DNA from: Deuterostichococcus epilithicus
Taxonomy: Eukaryota > Chlorophyta > Trebouxiophyceae > Prasiolales > Stichococcaceae
NCBI GenBank assembly: GCA_033439295.1
Contig: JAVTLE010000010.1
Location: 2,108,001-2,172,000, forward strand
Direction of reading: 5' to 3'
Length of the DNA stretch: 64,000 nucleotides
Under the pieces are notes generated by a model. It saw nothing but the letters and a program-made list of their open reading frames with translations, was not told the DNA's origin and did not search any database. Position 1 is the stretch's first letter; each line of letters opens with the position of its first letter. Positions 11,423 to 23,223 of the stretch are shown here, piece after piece. Both the position numbers and the translations under genes were made by a program.

Positions 11423-13468
11423 TCACTTGCGGGCGGAGCCGGGGGGCTTGCCGTCCAGGCGCTTCATGTTGGGGCCGCGCTTGCGGAAGAAAGCGGCCAA
11501 CAGGCGGTAGAACTTGGCAGAGTGCGGGCGCTTGGCGGCGTCGGCATACGCTTTCTGCAAAATGGGAAGGAACACAGCCAGTGAGCGCATAGATTTGGCC
11601 AAAGCTGCAGCCTAGGCACACGCAACAGGTTTAAGCGGCTTGCTTACACGCACAAGCACAAGCACGTCATCAGGTCCTCACCTTCCGCGCGTAGTACTTC
11701 TTTGAGTGTTGTGACCGCTTCACGGTGGCGCGCGAGCTGGTAACCGACTCGGTGGCCAGGCCCTGCAGAACACAATGCGAGTCAGCTGGTCGATTGGGGC
11801 AAGACACAACTGTGCACATGATGTCCTCAACGAGTTGGAACTGTGAGTCAGGCTTGCTGCCGGTCCGTCAGGCTGGCCTGGCTGCATGGCCTCAGGAGAG
11901 GCTGACTGGCGCCGGCTGCAGCCATCATGCCCTGCCGAAAACGTTTGCAAGAAAGCCTGCTGTGACTGGGCAAGCTGGTAGTTAGGGACGCACCTGGGTG
12001 GCGCAGTCCAGACCGCTGGGCTTGTCGCCGTAGTGCGGGTCAGCCGGCAGGTGGGCAGGGTTGGGCGCCTCCTCGTCAATATCGGCGTCGCAGGGCACGG
12101 TGCGGTACTTGATGGCAAACACGCTGCGTGAAAGCAGTAGCACCTCCATCAGCACAGGTTTGCTGCGCCGAGAAGCGGCTTCTAGGGTGCTGACAGAGGT
12201 CTGTTGTACCAGGCCGGTGAATGATGCGCTTCTGCCGAAACATGACGGACGCCAAGTTTGCATCGGGAAGGGTGTGCAGCACTGCAGGTGTCCCTCTTTT
12301 CGCCAGCGACTCACCCCCAGCGGCTTGTCTCGGTGGTGATCTTCTCCAAGGCCCACTGGGAGACGTCCAAGTGGGGGTAGTCACCGCAGCACCACCTGTG
12401 CACACGCGCCACATTGAAGAGTTCAGGACCGAGCAGGCAAGAGCCACAGGTTGAGGTGCTGCTTGGATGAAGCGAGCTTGATATGGACAGGCGATCATTA
12501 TTTGCACACCAAATTCGAAGCTTTGTTCAATAACAGCAATAACAGGATTCAATAACAGGATGAATCAGGTTTCACAGCAACACCGCACCGCTTGTTGGAC
12601 TCGGCGTTGCCAGCGTAGTCGCATGGGCAGGTGTCGGCAACCTTGACCTGAACGATGCCACACAATAGTAGGTCGGCGGCTCACCAGTGGCTTATGCGCT
12701 GCCGATCTCAAGGGGCGGCCCATCCTTAGTGAATGTGCACACTCAGCTGCCATCTTCTGGCCGTCCATCGCCCGCACCTTCACGTGGTAGTGGCCTGGGC
12801 CACCCTTGCACATGCCGTTGCGGTCGTATCGGTTGCCGAAGGAGTCGCCAATGTTGGCGTCACGGCATGACAGCTCCAGGCACTGCCTGCAACGTGCACT
12901 CAGCAGCGTCGGCAGGCATTGCCGAACTGCACACAAACCGCTTGTCCAGCGGAGGGAAGAGATCCAGACGATGCATCACAGAGACTAGCAGGGGTGATTG
13001 AATCACCGCGAACTCACCCGCAGGAGGCCTTGCCGTCGTAGAGCGGACTTTTGTCGCTGAGCGCCACGAGGTCGTACCCACTTTTCAACTGCCCTGACCA
13101 TCTGTGGGGGCAGACGAAGCCAAAACCGCACGAACCAGTGTGTAAGCTCCAGGCGTCGCGACCTGCAACGAATTATCAGATGAGGGTGGTCCCAATGTCT
13201 GATACGTGTGGCTGTGATGCAGGTGTGGCACTTCCAACCCCAGCGCAATCTCTGGCAATGCGCGCCATAAGCAAATCGTCAGCATAGGTCAATCAGGTGG
13301 TCGCAGTGCAGATCGTCATCCAGATCACTTATGTTGGGTTGCTCGCATCGCACCGTAGAAGGTGGCGCGGGCGTTGACCCACTCCCCCGTGCCCCAGGCT
13401 GCCGCTGGCGCGGCGGCGGCGGCGGCCACGACCACCATCAGGCAGGCGACTGCGGATGTGAGAGCCAT
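11423..13468 (-). CDS. Secreted expansin/barwin-like (double-psi beta-barrel) protein with basic tail
   Basis: Exons in reading order: 13468-13354, 13093-13018, 12896-12784, 12657-12589, 12395-12315, 12123-11995, 11762-11682, 11554-11423, about 265 residues. The start is the ATG at 13468, which opens a hydrophobic Ala/Val-rich signal peptide. It is followed by the expansin-type NARATFYGG, a Cys-containing core (CGQCLELSC, KVADTCPCDYAGN, RWCCGDYPHLDVSQWALEKI) and VFAIKYRTVPCD. This is the fold that in land-plant expansins loosens wall polysaccharides; HLD replaces the usual HFD. The family's C-terminal carbohydrate-binding domain is absent. In its place are about 90 residues rich in Lys, Arg, Ser and Tyr (RSQHSKKYYARK, AAFFRKRGPNMKRL). 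I infer an extracellular wall protein; activity cannot be judged. The splice phases agree across the exons checked. Confidence 0.8.
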
Positions 13469-14541
13469 CGCAAGCCGGCTCCACTTGTGAGATGGGTTGG
13501 TCCTACGCACAGAGGATCAGGCCCGTTGGATCGGTGCTCGCACTGCCAAACAGCTTAGCGGGCGATCTGACGACCGCGAAACTACGAGGCCCGGGATCGA
13601 GGCCGGTGCGGCAGCGGGTTGAGCAGCTTGTGTATCTGAAGCCTGGCCGTCTGCAGGCCGCAGGCGGATATACAGATGTGCTGGCGGGCCAAGAAAGTTT
13701 GAACGGTCCCAGCTCACGGCCGCCAGCAGGCACAATCAGTAAATGTTCCGGTGCCAATGCCGCGGATTCCGTGAAGTGGGAGACGCTAAGCTGACATCCT
13801 TGACATGAGCATTCAAGATGCTCAACGGCGGGCGTCCCGAGTGCGGGCCGCGGGCTAAGTGTCGATGCACCCCGGAAAGCGTGACCGGTACGTCGTGGCC
13901 GACCACATACGATCGGTGCGCAAGTGACACCGTGCTGCGTCTATCTCAGCGGATCTGGCCTGCTTGCCGAAGTGTGCGATTGCTGTGGCGCTCATCAGCT
14001 TGCTTGCACGTCGCAGCTTGACAGATCCTGACGGCCGTTGATGCAGTTCGTATGAGCCGTGCGCCGGATCGGGCGTCAAGTCCGGCCTCCGTGACCGTCA
14101 CCGCAATCGTAGCGCAGTCACAACACCGTTTGCCATCAATGGCAAGCGCGTCGTGCAACGGATCCCACGATGGACAGCCTGTTCCGCTCTCTACCGACCA
14201 CCATCGATCGGCCAGTCGTTTTTTGTGGGCCAGGTTCCGGATCAGGCTGCACCTCGTTAGACTTTGAAGGAGCTAGTTCCGTCCTTGCGCTGCCTCTTGC
14301 AGAAGGAGTCACACGCGCTGTGAGTCGGCTCACTCACCCGCTGGAGATGTGTGGTCGCCCGGTGTGGCAGCCGAAACTCGTAGACGCGACGCGTCCAACG
14401 GCGTATCCCTGATTCGGTGCGGCGCAGCGAACTATGATATTTTGCTGGATGGAGTGGCTCGCAACTGGTCACACGGCGGCTGGGCTTGATGCGTTTATGC
14501 CCGCTGGGGGCATAAACCCTAAAACTCTTTAGTCAGAGATC
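13469..14541. other. Region without a recognised gene
   Basis: This lies upstream of the expansin-like start codon and so presumably contains its promoter. Short frames on both strands show no known motif. The part from about 13.8 kb rightwards may belong to the decayed LINE whose tail follows, but I saw no reverse-transcriptase motifs. Confidence 0.4.
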
Positions 14542-14983
14542 TTGGGAGTCTGCCTGCGGTCAGACTGGCCCGGACTCCATTTTAACAGGACTCCCAGGCT
14601 TGGATCTCCGGGGTCCGGGCAGCACAGCAGCAGCGGGCTTGGGAGGCGCTCAGCGTGTGCCCTCGGACATGCCAGCCGAGTGCACATACTGGCGGTGGTT
14701 CTCCCGCACGCCGCAGCAGCAGGAGCGCTTGAGGATCTTCCGGCAGCGGCACTCGGCGCGGCGCATTGGCATCTATCTACGGTTTCAGTTGGGCTGCAGC
14801 GACCTGCCAGTGGTGATGGGCAGACGGGACGGCACGGCCAGGCACCCGCGGCGCTGCCAGCAGTGCAATGATGCGGCGGTGGGCGATGTGCGGCATGTGG
14901 TTTTTGAGTGCCCAGCAGTGCAGCACATTTGCGACCAGCACTCGGGCCTGTTCTGGGTTGGTCAGTCTATGCGTACTCGTTAA
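14542..14983 (+). mobile_element. LINE (non-LTR retrotransposon) C-terminal fragment, RT-associated zinc finger
   Basis: The frame encodes a module typical of the last ~100 residues of non-LTR retrotransposon ORF2: YLRFQLGCSDLPVVMGRR, then RHPRRCQQCND and VRHVVFECPAVQHI. This matches the C-x2-C...H-x4-C finger that follows the reverse transcriptase in plant and algal LINEs. No endonuclease or polymerase motifs were found upstream, so the copy looks 5'-truncated, as is common for LINEs. The frame ends at TAA 14981-14983. Confidence 0.6.
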
Positions 14984-15092
14984 GCCAATCAGGTCGAGGT
15001 GAGGGACATTATTGTTGCTTGCTTCGACAGTTCTCAGACAGTCTAGCTTTGCAGTGATGGGGACACCCCGTGGCTGGCACCCTTTCAGCCCC

Positions 15093-15899
15093 TCAGGGCT
15101 TGCGACATGGTGTAACATCTATCTCTCTCTCTTGCCGCACTTCCCGGCCGGCTCGAGTCCGACAATGATCCGAATGCTTCACGGGTTGCGGGGCAGTGAG
15201 GCAGCACTCACTTGATGGTTCTGTCGCTGCCTGTTTGCAAAATCGGAACTGGAACCAACCACACGCCGTCCGCACGAGGACCGGAGGCGGTTGGGTTGGA
15301 GTCCTTGGCAAAGCATGCTGTACCCAAGCATTGAGCATCCGCTCAGTGCATGGTAAGATGCAGGTGTTTGCTGCTGACAATGATGGCCTATGTGACTTCT
15401 CCTGGGGAAGGCATACCCGCACCGCCGCCGCCGTCGCCGCCGCCAAAAAGTGTAAACACCTTGTACGTACTGCACGGACATGCAGCAAATTCTGTGCATA
15501 GCGGGGACAGACGTTCTGAATTGTGCGCCGGTTGCTGAAAGCGATGCAAACCATCAACATACTGAAGCACAGAATGACGCCAGGCACTGACATCACAGAT
15601 TGGTGTGCCCATAAGAGCAGCAATGGAGCAAGAATCGCGACCAGGTTGAAGAGGGCGTGTAGGACGATGCTCTTAGACAGACTTCTTCGGTCAGCATTTT
15701 GGACAAGCTGTCGCAAACATGACAGGTAGCGTGATGTGCAGCGCCAGACTCTCTGAAAACATGTGAGGATGTGTACTCCGTGACTGGCGTCGCACACGCC
15801 GCAAGGCCGCCTGTAGGTCCGCAGCAAGCATCTATCTGCGCTGCGGAGGTGCCAGTGGAGGCGAAACTGCGCAGTGGGTGGCGCCGCAGCGGTCTCCAA
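15093..15899 (-). mobile_element. Possible second LINE tail fragment, opposite orientation
   Basis: This is a 268-residue frame read from 15899 down. Its first ~60 residues (RLHWHLRSADRCLLRTYRR, PCGVCDASHGVHILTCFQRVW) resemble the C-x2-C...H-x3-C finger of LINE ORF2 tails, like the fragment at 14542-14983 but divergent. The rest includes a hydrophobic stretch (LFNLVAILAPLLLLWAHQ) and is unrecognised. The stop codon of the other fragment lies only about 110 bp away, so the two tails converge. The identification rests on a short motif; a chance frame is possible. Confidence 0.3.
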
Positions 15900-16254
15900 A
15901 GCGGTGACCGTGGGCTGCAGCGACCGGGCTGAAGACTATGGCTCCACACACACATACAGGCTCCGAGAAAGTTGGACGTCTGCTTGTCGAAGCGAGTTGG
16001 GGTGTATGTGGAGATGTAAAACCCTCGTTGCTTGTGCGTTATGCAGCTATAAGCAGCAAAATGAGCAGATGTTCTGACATCCAGCAGATCTGCCGAATAT
16101 TGGAATCGCTATGCTCTTTGTGTTTACATCTGATCGCCTCGACGTCAGTTCCGCGGCCTGACTTCTTATTTAATCTTCCAGAATTTTCACACGGCTCGTC
16201 GTCCTGCAAACTCGCAGTGGAAGAGTTTCGCCTCACTGGAACTTGACACGCTAG
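15900..16254. other. Upstream region of the TRAPPC12-like gene
   Basis: This 355-bp stretch ends at the start codon of the next gene and probably holds its promoter and 5' UTR. It is slightly more AT-rich than its surroundings. No motif was recognised. Confidence 0.4.
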
Positions 16255-18659
16255 ATGGCGGGAGATCACCCACTGGCAGACGACTCGATCGACTTCTACG
16301 CTCAGTTGCAGCAAGCTGAGCCGGATGCCGTCAGTGGCGCAGCGCAGCAGCAACAGCCAATAAGTCAGGAAGACGGCATTGACGGCCTTCGCCAGCTAGC
16401 AGAAAGGGTGGGAACGACGCACCATTGTAATCCTGCTGCAGCAGTTTCTGGTCTTGGATTCAAAATTGACGCATGCGGCACACGTTATCAGGCAGTCGTG
16501 AACACATCTCACTTATACATACCTCCGCATCCGCAGGGCGCATGGAGCGAGTTACTAGACCGGACCCGTGCCGGAGCCGCGGCTGCTTCGCCTACCGAGG
16601 GCCGCTCACTCAGTGGCAGCGGCGCGCCCGGAGGCGTGTCGCCTTTGACAGCGGCAGCATATCACGCGACGGCTCTAGCGCGGCTGCGGCAGTGGGCAGC
16701 CGTGGCACAGCTGCTGCGCAGCGTCGACACCAACAGGTGAGGGCAGCGGCAGCCGCTGTGCATCGGTCTGTTGTCAGCATCTGCTGCGGTACCATGCATG
16801 CCGCGCTGCTGATGGTAATTCCCAGGTCCAGAACGTTTCCGGATCCAGCAAGCCGTGCGGAGCCTCCCAATGTCAGAGCGCGCCAGCACATGTCGTTGAA
16901 GCCGGCCGCGTCACACACACGAGCTCACATTGCACATGCTGTGCCGATGTGCGCAGCACACAGACGCCTTTTGCGCTCCGCTGGTGGGCGGCCGAGCTGC
17001 CAGCGCGCTCCGGCGACACCGCGGCCGCGACGGCGGCGCACTGCCAGCTGCTGAACGAGTGCGTCCGGCAGGTGCCGGCGGCCGCGGCAGATGACATTGA
17101 CCTGTCAGGTTTGTGACCTCCGGCGCACGCAGCCATCGTCCTGCAAGGCCTGCAGGGCAAGCGCTGGGCTGCCTCCGGCAGTGCACCTGCCGTCTCCCGG
17201 GCACCCAGAGGGTGGTGGTGTCATGGGCAGCCAGGCTGGCAGCCCCCTGCACATGGTGCAGAACACACGCGGGGCACCGGACCAACTCCCTTCAGTCCCG
17301 CAGGGCTGGCCGGCGACGGGCCAGGCGACGAGCTCGCAGGCGATGACTTTGAGGTGGGACCGCCAGCTGAGAGCGCAACCTGGGCCCGCAGAGCAGCCTG
17401 TGTGGCCGGCGCCCTGGCCGCGCACCACGCCAGGTGAGGCGCGTGTTGGGCACAGAGAGCACATGCACCGGCGCTGGCCAGGCTTGCTGTCTGCAGCCGC
17501 AAGGCTCTGTTATGGCAACTGCCTTCGTCAGGGCCATTAATGCGCCTGAGCCGCCCGCCGCTCGCAACGTGTGAGCATTCTCTCTCAGCAGTGGACAGCC
17601 GTGTGAGCTGCATGCCGTATACCGCACACTTGCCTCGGTACACACCCGTCTCGTGATGCCCTCAAGGGCGCAGGAGTGGACCACGGCGCTGCGGTGGATG
17701 CAGTGGCTGCTGCAGCGGCGGCCAGCGGACGCGCGCATCATGTCTCAGGTGGGCCATGCTTTGGCGCTGTTGCAGCTGCTCCACAGATGCGCCATAGGTG
17801 GACAGCTCGCAGCTCGCAACTGATGCTCCCCACCGAATCACAAGGGCAACCGCTCCCGTCACCTTGCAGCCGCCTCGCTTGGCGTGGACCTAGGCATTGT
17901 AAACCCTCTCATACTTACTGAAGATTTGGTACCATACTGATGGCAGTTTACATCTGTCTGACCCGCAGACGGGGTACCTCATGCTGAGCATGGGGGACGT
18001 GGCCGGCGCACAGGCCATGTTTGAGCACGCAGCATCGCGGCCGCAGGTAGGTCAGTTCTCTCATGTAGTGCACTGCATCGCATGACAGTGAAGCCCTGCG
18101 TCTGCTGTCATCAGCTGTCATCTGCTGCAATTGCAAGGCTGGCGATGGGTCGGTCCTGTCACCACCAGCAGCTGACCGTGGCAACTCTGGCCTCAGGCGG
18201 GCGAGGGCCTGCTGAGGCAGAATGCTGGGCTGCTGCTGTTCGCCCAGCGGGACTATGCCGGCGCTTGTGCGGAGTTTGAGGCCGCGGCTGCGGCGGATCC
18301 TGCAGATGCCTCCGCTGCCAACAATGTGGCCATTTGCCAGCTGCTCGCCGTCCAGGTGATTGGCTATGCGCCTTGACCTGACAAATCCGTGAATGTCCTC
18401 ATGTGATAGGAGAGCCAGGGTGACGAGCATGAATGTTGGTGGCTATTTCCGCCGCAGGCGAGGGCGGCGGTACAGGGACTGGAGGTGGCGTTGCGAGAAA
18501 AGCCTGCGGAGATGCTGACGGATGGATCCGCGGGCACGATGTCGCGGCTGTATGAACTGGGTCCGCCCGCTGGCGTCGCCAACGCCAAGCGGCGGCTCGC
18601 CGACTTTTGCGTCAGAGCTGGGCCGGAGGGACTTGCCGCCGCTGCCCTGCTTGCGTGAC
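16255..18659 (+). CDS. TRAPPC12: TRAPPC12-like TPR protein (TRAPP complex subunit 12)
   Basis: Exons: 16255-16407, 16537-16736, 16957-17108, 17303-17434, 17674-17747, 17969-18045, 18197-18355 and 18458-18659. The product is helical-repeat rich and resembles TRAPPC12/TTC15, a subunit of the TRAPP tethering complex in ER-Golgi traffic and autophagy. Matching parts are TPFALRWWAAELPARSGD, WTTALRWMQWLLQRRP, GYLMLSMGDVAGAQAMFEHA (a TPR helix pair) and a TPR reading GLLLFAQRDYAGACAEFEAA followed by DPADASAANNVAICQLL. The C-terminal exon contains SRLYELGPPAGVANAKRRLADF, the usual end of the family. The ATG at 16255 is the first in frame; a Gln/Asp-rich leader follows. The assignment rests on overall layout, and another TPR family is possible. 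Confidence 0.65.
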
Positions 18660-19295
18660 GTGTCTGCAGACGAGGTTTCGTGTAGTTAGTTATTGAGCCA
18701 GAGTGACACTAGGAAGCTAGAGGACAGTGGAAGAAAAGCGTTTTTGGTCGCATGGTTTGGGCTGCAGCCAACTGCGATGCAGCATTTGCAGGGACCCTAG
18801 CCCAACATGTACGAGTGAGCGAGTCCCGCACCCTTGCATTGACATTCTTTCCGCTGAAACGCTGCATGGCCAGCGACTGCAAACGCGAGTGAAGCTTTCA
18901 GCGTCCTCTGCACGGACTGATGGGGGCGCTGGTTGGCGGGCCCGCGACACGGCCACGGAACCTGTCGATATTGCAATCACTCTGCTTTGCTCTCCTCTTT
19001 GGGTTTTCATTACTTCAGAGCGCTGAAGGGTGAGACGCCATTCATGTCATCATTCTGCCACCCAATACACACGAAGATGTTTTCCGTGGGTTCTCAGCCA
19101 GTGCACCTACGATGCGATCTGGAACATCCGCGTGATCACGAACACGTTTATGCAGCATGACACCATCTGCCATCAAGTCGTGTGCCAGCTGATCGACGTA
19201 ATGCTGCATCATCGCATAAGATATGCTGCGCACCGGCGTGGCACCCTTTAGACTTCTGCATCCTGCCGTTGTTCAGTTCCGTGCGCCATGCTGAC
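18660..19295. other. Intergenic, probable 5' region of the ERdj3 gene
   Basis: This separates two genes on the same strand. The ERdj3 product needs a signal peptide, so an unrecognised first exon probably lies here. A candidate with a clear hydrophobic core could not be fixed. Nothing else was recognised. Confidence 0.4.
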
Positions 19296-22200
19296 ATGCG
19301 TCTGCGCGGCACCTGCAGGAGGGATTATTACGACGTGCTGAACGTGTCGAAGGGCGCCTCGGACCCGCAGCTGAAACGTGCTTACAGGAAGCTTGCTCTA
19401 CAGTACCACCCTGTGAGCCCCGCTTCCGCAAGCACCGTTGTCGTGTAATGTGGCAGCTGCAGTGGCGGTGCACATGTGCAGACTTCACCTGTGCGAGCCA
19501 CCACCGCTTAAAGCCGTGCTGCTGCTGATGTCACACCCCGCTGCTGTGCAGGACAAAGTCAAGGGTATAGACAAGGAGGCAGCCAGCAAAAAATTCGCGG
19601 AAATCAACCACGGTGAGGAATGCTGCCGGTGGCCATCCGTGGCCGTCACTGTCTCGGCTGTTCCAGGGGCAGAAATACTGTTGCACGTCTGGATTCTGAC
19701 ACGATCGACAGCGCTGGGCGGGTAGCGCCACGCATGCATGTGAGCGCCGGGCATGTGAGCGCCAGGCATGCACGTGCAGCGTATGAGGTGCTGTCGGACG
19801 CCGAGAAGCGAAAGATATACGACCGCTATGGCGAGGAGGGGCTGAAGCAGCACGAGGGTCGCGGCGGCGGCGGCGGCGGCGGCGGCCCGCAGGACATCTT
19901 TGCCCAGTGCGCATCGATATGGCCCTCCTGGGGCTCTGTGGGCTGCTGAGCAGCCAGAGGGTGTTCCTGTGGCAACTGCTGTCATGAGAGACGGTGCATC
20001 GGGCCAGCAGAGCTGGCTGGCTGGTGAACACTGGGATTCTAGAATGAGTGGCGGCTAGCGTGGTGGCACGCGCCTTACGGGATGCACTATGTGCATCCAG
20101 GGGGCGAGGTGCCCCATTTGTGCAGCAGCCACAGGCAGCCCCTTGGCTCGAGGTTGCTGGTCGCTGGTTGCTGGGTCGGTCAAGGTCAAGGGAAAAGGGG
20201 GAACAGGAGTTGCATCTCAGCTGAACGTTCTGCAAGTAGCAGATCAGCGAAACATTTCTGGGACCCTCTCATGCGCCCGCGCAGGTTCTTCGGGCGGGGC
20301 TTTGGCGGGTTCGGGGGCGGCGGCGAGGAGGAAGAGGAACAGACGCCAAAGGGAAATGATGTGATCCTGCAGCTGGAGGTGACGCTTCGCGATCTGTACC
20401 TGGGCGCCAGCTTCCAGGTGAGCAGCTCCGCAGCATGTCACGGCGGGGTTTCGGCGCCCAGCTTGCACGCAGCGCAGTGTGCAGGCGCGAATGCAGATGT
20501 GGGTGGGCTGCGACGTTGCGGCAGCAGGGGTGGGCGTCGTATGGGGATGGCTCAGAACCAAGAGCGGGCAGGGGTCCTTTGCCGCGCGCACGCTGGAGAT
20601 CGCTGCATCTGTCCAGCCTGGCTGCTCGTTGCCAGTGGGCCAAGAAGTTGGCTGCGAGGGTGGATGGGCTGGCCTGGACACACGCACCAGCCTTGGCATT
20701 GTCGTCGCTCGAGCATTGTGGTCAGCGGCAGAAGGCTGGCATGCAAGGGGCTTGGAGGCGGCAGCAGAGTTGTAGAGCGATTTGCTTCGAGCTGCATTGC
20801 GTCACTGGAGCCTTCCTCAGCAGCAGCTCGATGCAAACACTGCTGGTGGCGGTGTGCAGGTGACGCGTGACAAGAATGTCATCCGGCCGGCGCCCGGCAA
20901 GCGGGAGTGCAACTGCAAACAGCGGCTTGTGACGCGACAACTGGGGCCCGGCATGTGAGCGTCCCTGAAGTGTCGCAACACGGATGGCATTCGATTCTAC
21001 ATGTTCAAAGCATATTTTGACGGGCTGTATCCGACTCGCAGGTTCCAGCAGTACACTACCCAGCAGGTGGGTTCGTCGACTGCGAGCTCATGGCACTTCG
21101 CTCTGCATGGCTGAAAGGCAGGATACGCAGCATGCCAAGCCTGTGTGCACGAGTGACAGCACGGGCATTGAGCAGCTCCTGGTAGTGCGTCCAAGCCGTG
21201 CGCCGTTAAAGCCTGCTGCTGTGGACGGCCCACTGAGACCGCTCCGCGCCGTGCCCGCAGTGCGAGAAGTGCGACAACGTGAAGTACGTGCGGGAGGCGG
21301 AAACTCTCACGGTGCAAGTGGACCCGGGCATGCGCTACGGACAGGTGAATTTCGGCTTTTCTATGAGCCAAACCCGGGTCGGAGCTGTGCATGGTCCATG
21401 TACACCAAGATGTTCGGGTGAAGGCCCAGTCGAGGCTGTAGACGCAGCTGCATTCGTGGCTGTGCCCCGCCGACACGGAGGCCGCACGCGGCGCCAGGAT
21501 TGGCTCTTGGCGGCCGGGCTGCCGGCGACCGCTGCAGCAGCAGACCCTGAGCCACTGAGGGCATTCTGCTGCTTCACGAAAGCCAATTTTCCACGGTGGG
21601 TGTTCGTCGTTACATACTTTGTTATTGTCGCAGGAGATCTCGTTCTTCGAGCAGGGCGAGCCCATGGTGGACGGCGACGCTGGCGATTTGAGGGTGAGCA
21701 ACGAAATAGCATTTCTCTCTTTTCAGATCCTTCTCACTGCCGCTTGACAACACATCAGCACACCTGCCTGCTGCCAGTCGCCACGGCCGACAGCGCTGCC
21801 ACCGAAGCAAGCACCCTGGAGCAGCGGCTGAACCATGTGGGCTCCTGCACCTGCGCAGTTTGTGATCTTCACGGTGCCGGACGCGCGATTTGAGCGGCGC
21901 GGCTCCGACCTGCACCACAACGCAACCATCTCCCTGGTGGACGCGCTCGTCGGCTTTTCGACAGAGGTGGGCAGCTGCAGACACCAGCCTCTGGCCACCG
22001 CAGCAGTCAGCTGCGGCCAATGCCCATTGCCTGTCATGTGGATCGTGTCGCGCCGGACGCCATGCCCGTCCCTGCACGGCCACCAGCCGCATCGCACAGC
22101 AGGAGCAGATGCAGCCTCACCTCTGGATCCTCCGACACCTACTTGAGCATCACCTTGATCAGCCCAGCATGGTGCACAAGACCCTCGTGCGGCGCAGATC

Positions 22201-22709
22201 GAGCACCTAGACGGGCATAAGGTGCGGCTGGAGGCGAGCGGCGTCACACGCCCAGGGCAGGTGGTTGTCATCAAGGGCGAGGGCATGCCGGTGTATGACT
22301 CGGTGCGCGCTGCTCAATGGCCGTCTGCTCCCTTTCGGTCCTCGCATCACTACGTCGCTGGGCATCCCTTAATCCTCAAGTCAGTGGCGATCTGCGTGCT
22401 CGGAATGGCACACGATAACTGTGTCGTCTTCGAACCAGGCGCGCGGCAGGCCAGTCTGTTGTCGCATGGTCGCTGGGTACGCGCCTGCAACAGCAGCTGG
22501 CTGTGCCGCGGCATGCGAGAATGTTTCAATGGTTCAGGGCACTGGCACCTTGAACGAGCTTGTTCCTGCCCATGGCCACGCAGACGCACAAAGGCGACCT
22601 GTACGTCCTGTACAGCATCGCCTTCCCCAAGGTGTTAACAGCAGAGCAGATGGCGGCAGTGAGGGCAGCCTTCCCGCCGGACACGCCAATGGGCCATGAC
22701 GAGCTCTGA
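19296..22709 (+). CDS. ERDJ3: ER-lumenal DnaJ co-chaperone (ERdj3/DNAJB11 type) ending in HDEL
   Basis: Hsp40 that delivers clients to BiP in the ER lumen. Exons: ?-19412, 19552-19612, 19780-19906, 20285-20417, 20860-20954, 21042-21066 (25 bp), 21261-21344, 21634-21693, 21859-21966, 22198-22302 and 22584-22709. The J domain runs from [19 protein letters not shown] to [20 protein letters not shown], with the HPD triad restored across the first intron (HP|D). A Gly-rich linker follows ([10 protein letters not shown]). The substrate-binding part contains [51 protein letters not shown] and [19 protein letters not shown], closely following human DNAJB11. The last codons read GHDEL-stop, a canonical ER-retrieval signal. 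The in-frame ATG at 19296 gives no signal peptide, so the true start is probably in an upstream exon. Confidence 0.92.
19735..19779 (+). repeat. Short tandem repeats at the acceptor of ERdj3 exon 3
   Basis: Three imperfect copies of a roughly 15-bp unit (GCATGTGAGCGCCGG, GCATGTGAGCGCCAG, GCATGCACGTGCAG) run directly into the acceptor. The last copy supplies the gtgcag splice site. Confidence 0.6.
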
Positions 22710-23223
22710 TGCGGCCGCGGCGGAACCTGCCAGAAGGGGTGGATGTTGCTTAGAGGTTTGGATGCATTGCGGTGCGCTTGACGGGCCTGCATTCTTTTGG
22801 CACCGCGAACGTGTCACGGGCCAACGCTGGAGCCGCCAATGCTGTCGCCCGCCCGCCCTGCATGCGCACTGTAACGCAGCAACCCTAGCCGCCATTAGCA
22901 TCTTGTAACCAGCAGCCAACTCTCGTGTGTTCGGATCTGAGAGCCTCCGCTTCAGAGGCTTAGGTCAGGCCGTCTTCCAGCTGGCTTGTGAGACATAAGG
23001 AAGGTGAGGTAGGTGCATCCAAATCTGACATTTGTCAGTAGCTACCTGTACCCATGTGACGCTGTTGTATGTCCGGCTGTCCGGTAACTCCATCCTCGAG
23101 TTGCAATCGCGGCACATGTTCTTGTTCTCGCTCCACTCCTCCTCGTCACCGAACCAAAAACCAGATCCGACGTTCACAAAAGCGCCTCCATCGGTTAGGC
23201 GCGCGAGCGCACCACTAGTCGCG
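22710..23223. other. Intergenic with TGTAA polyadenylation-type signals
   Basis: This lies between ERdj3 and the next gene on the same strand. TGTAA occurs at 22870-22874 and 22904-22908, 160-200 bp past the ERdj3 stop. In green algae this pentamer is the usual polyadenylation signal. The right part is presumably the promoter of the secreted Gly/Pro protein. Confidence 0.4.
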
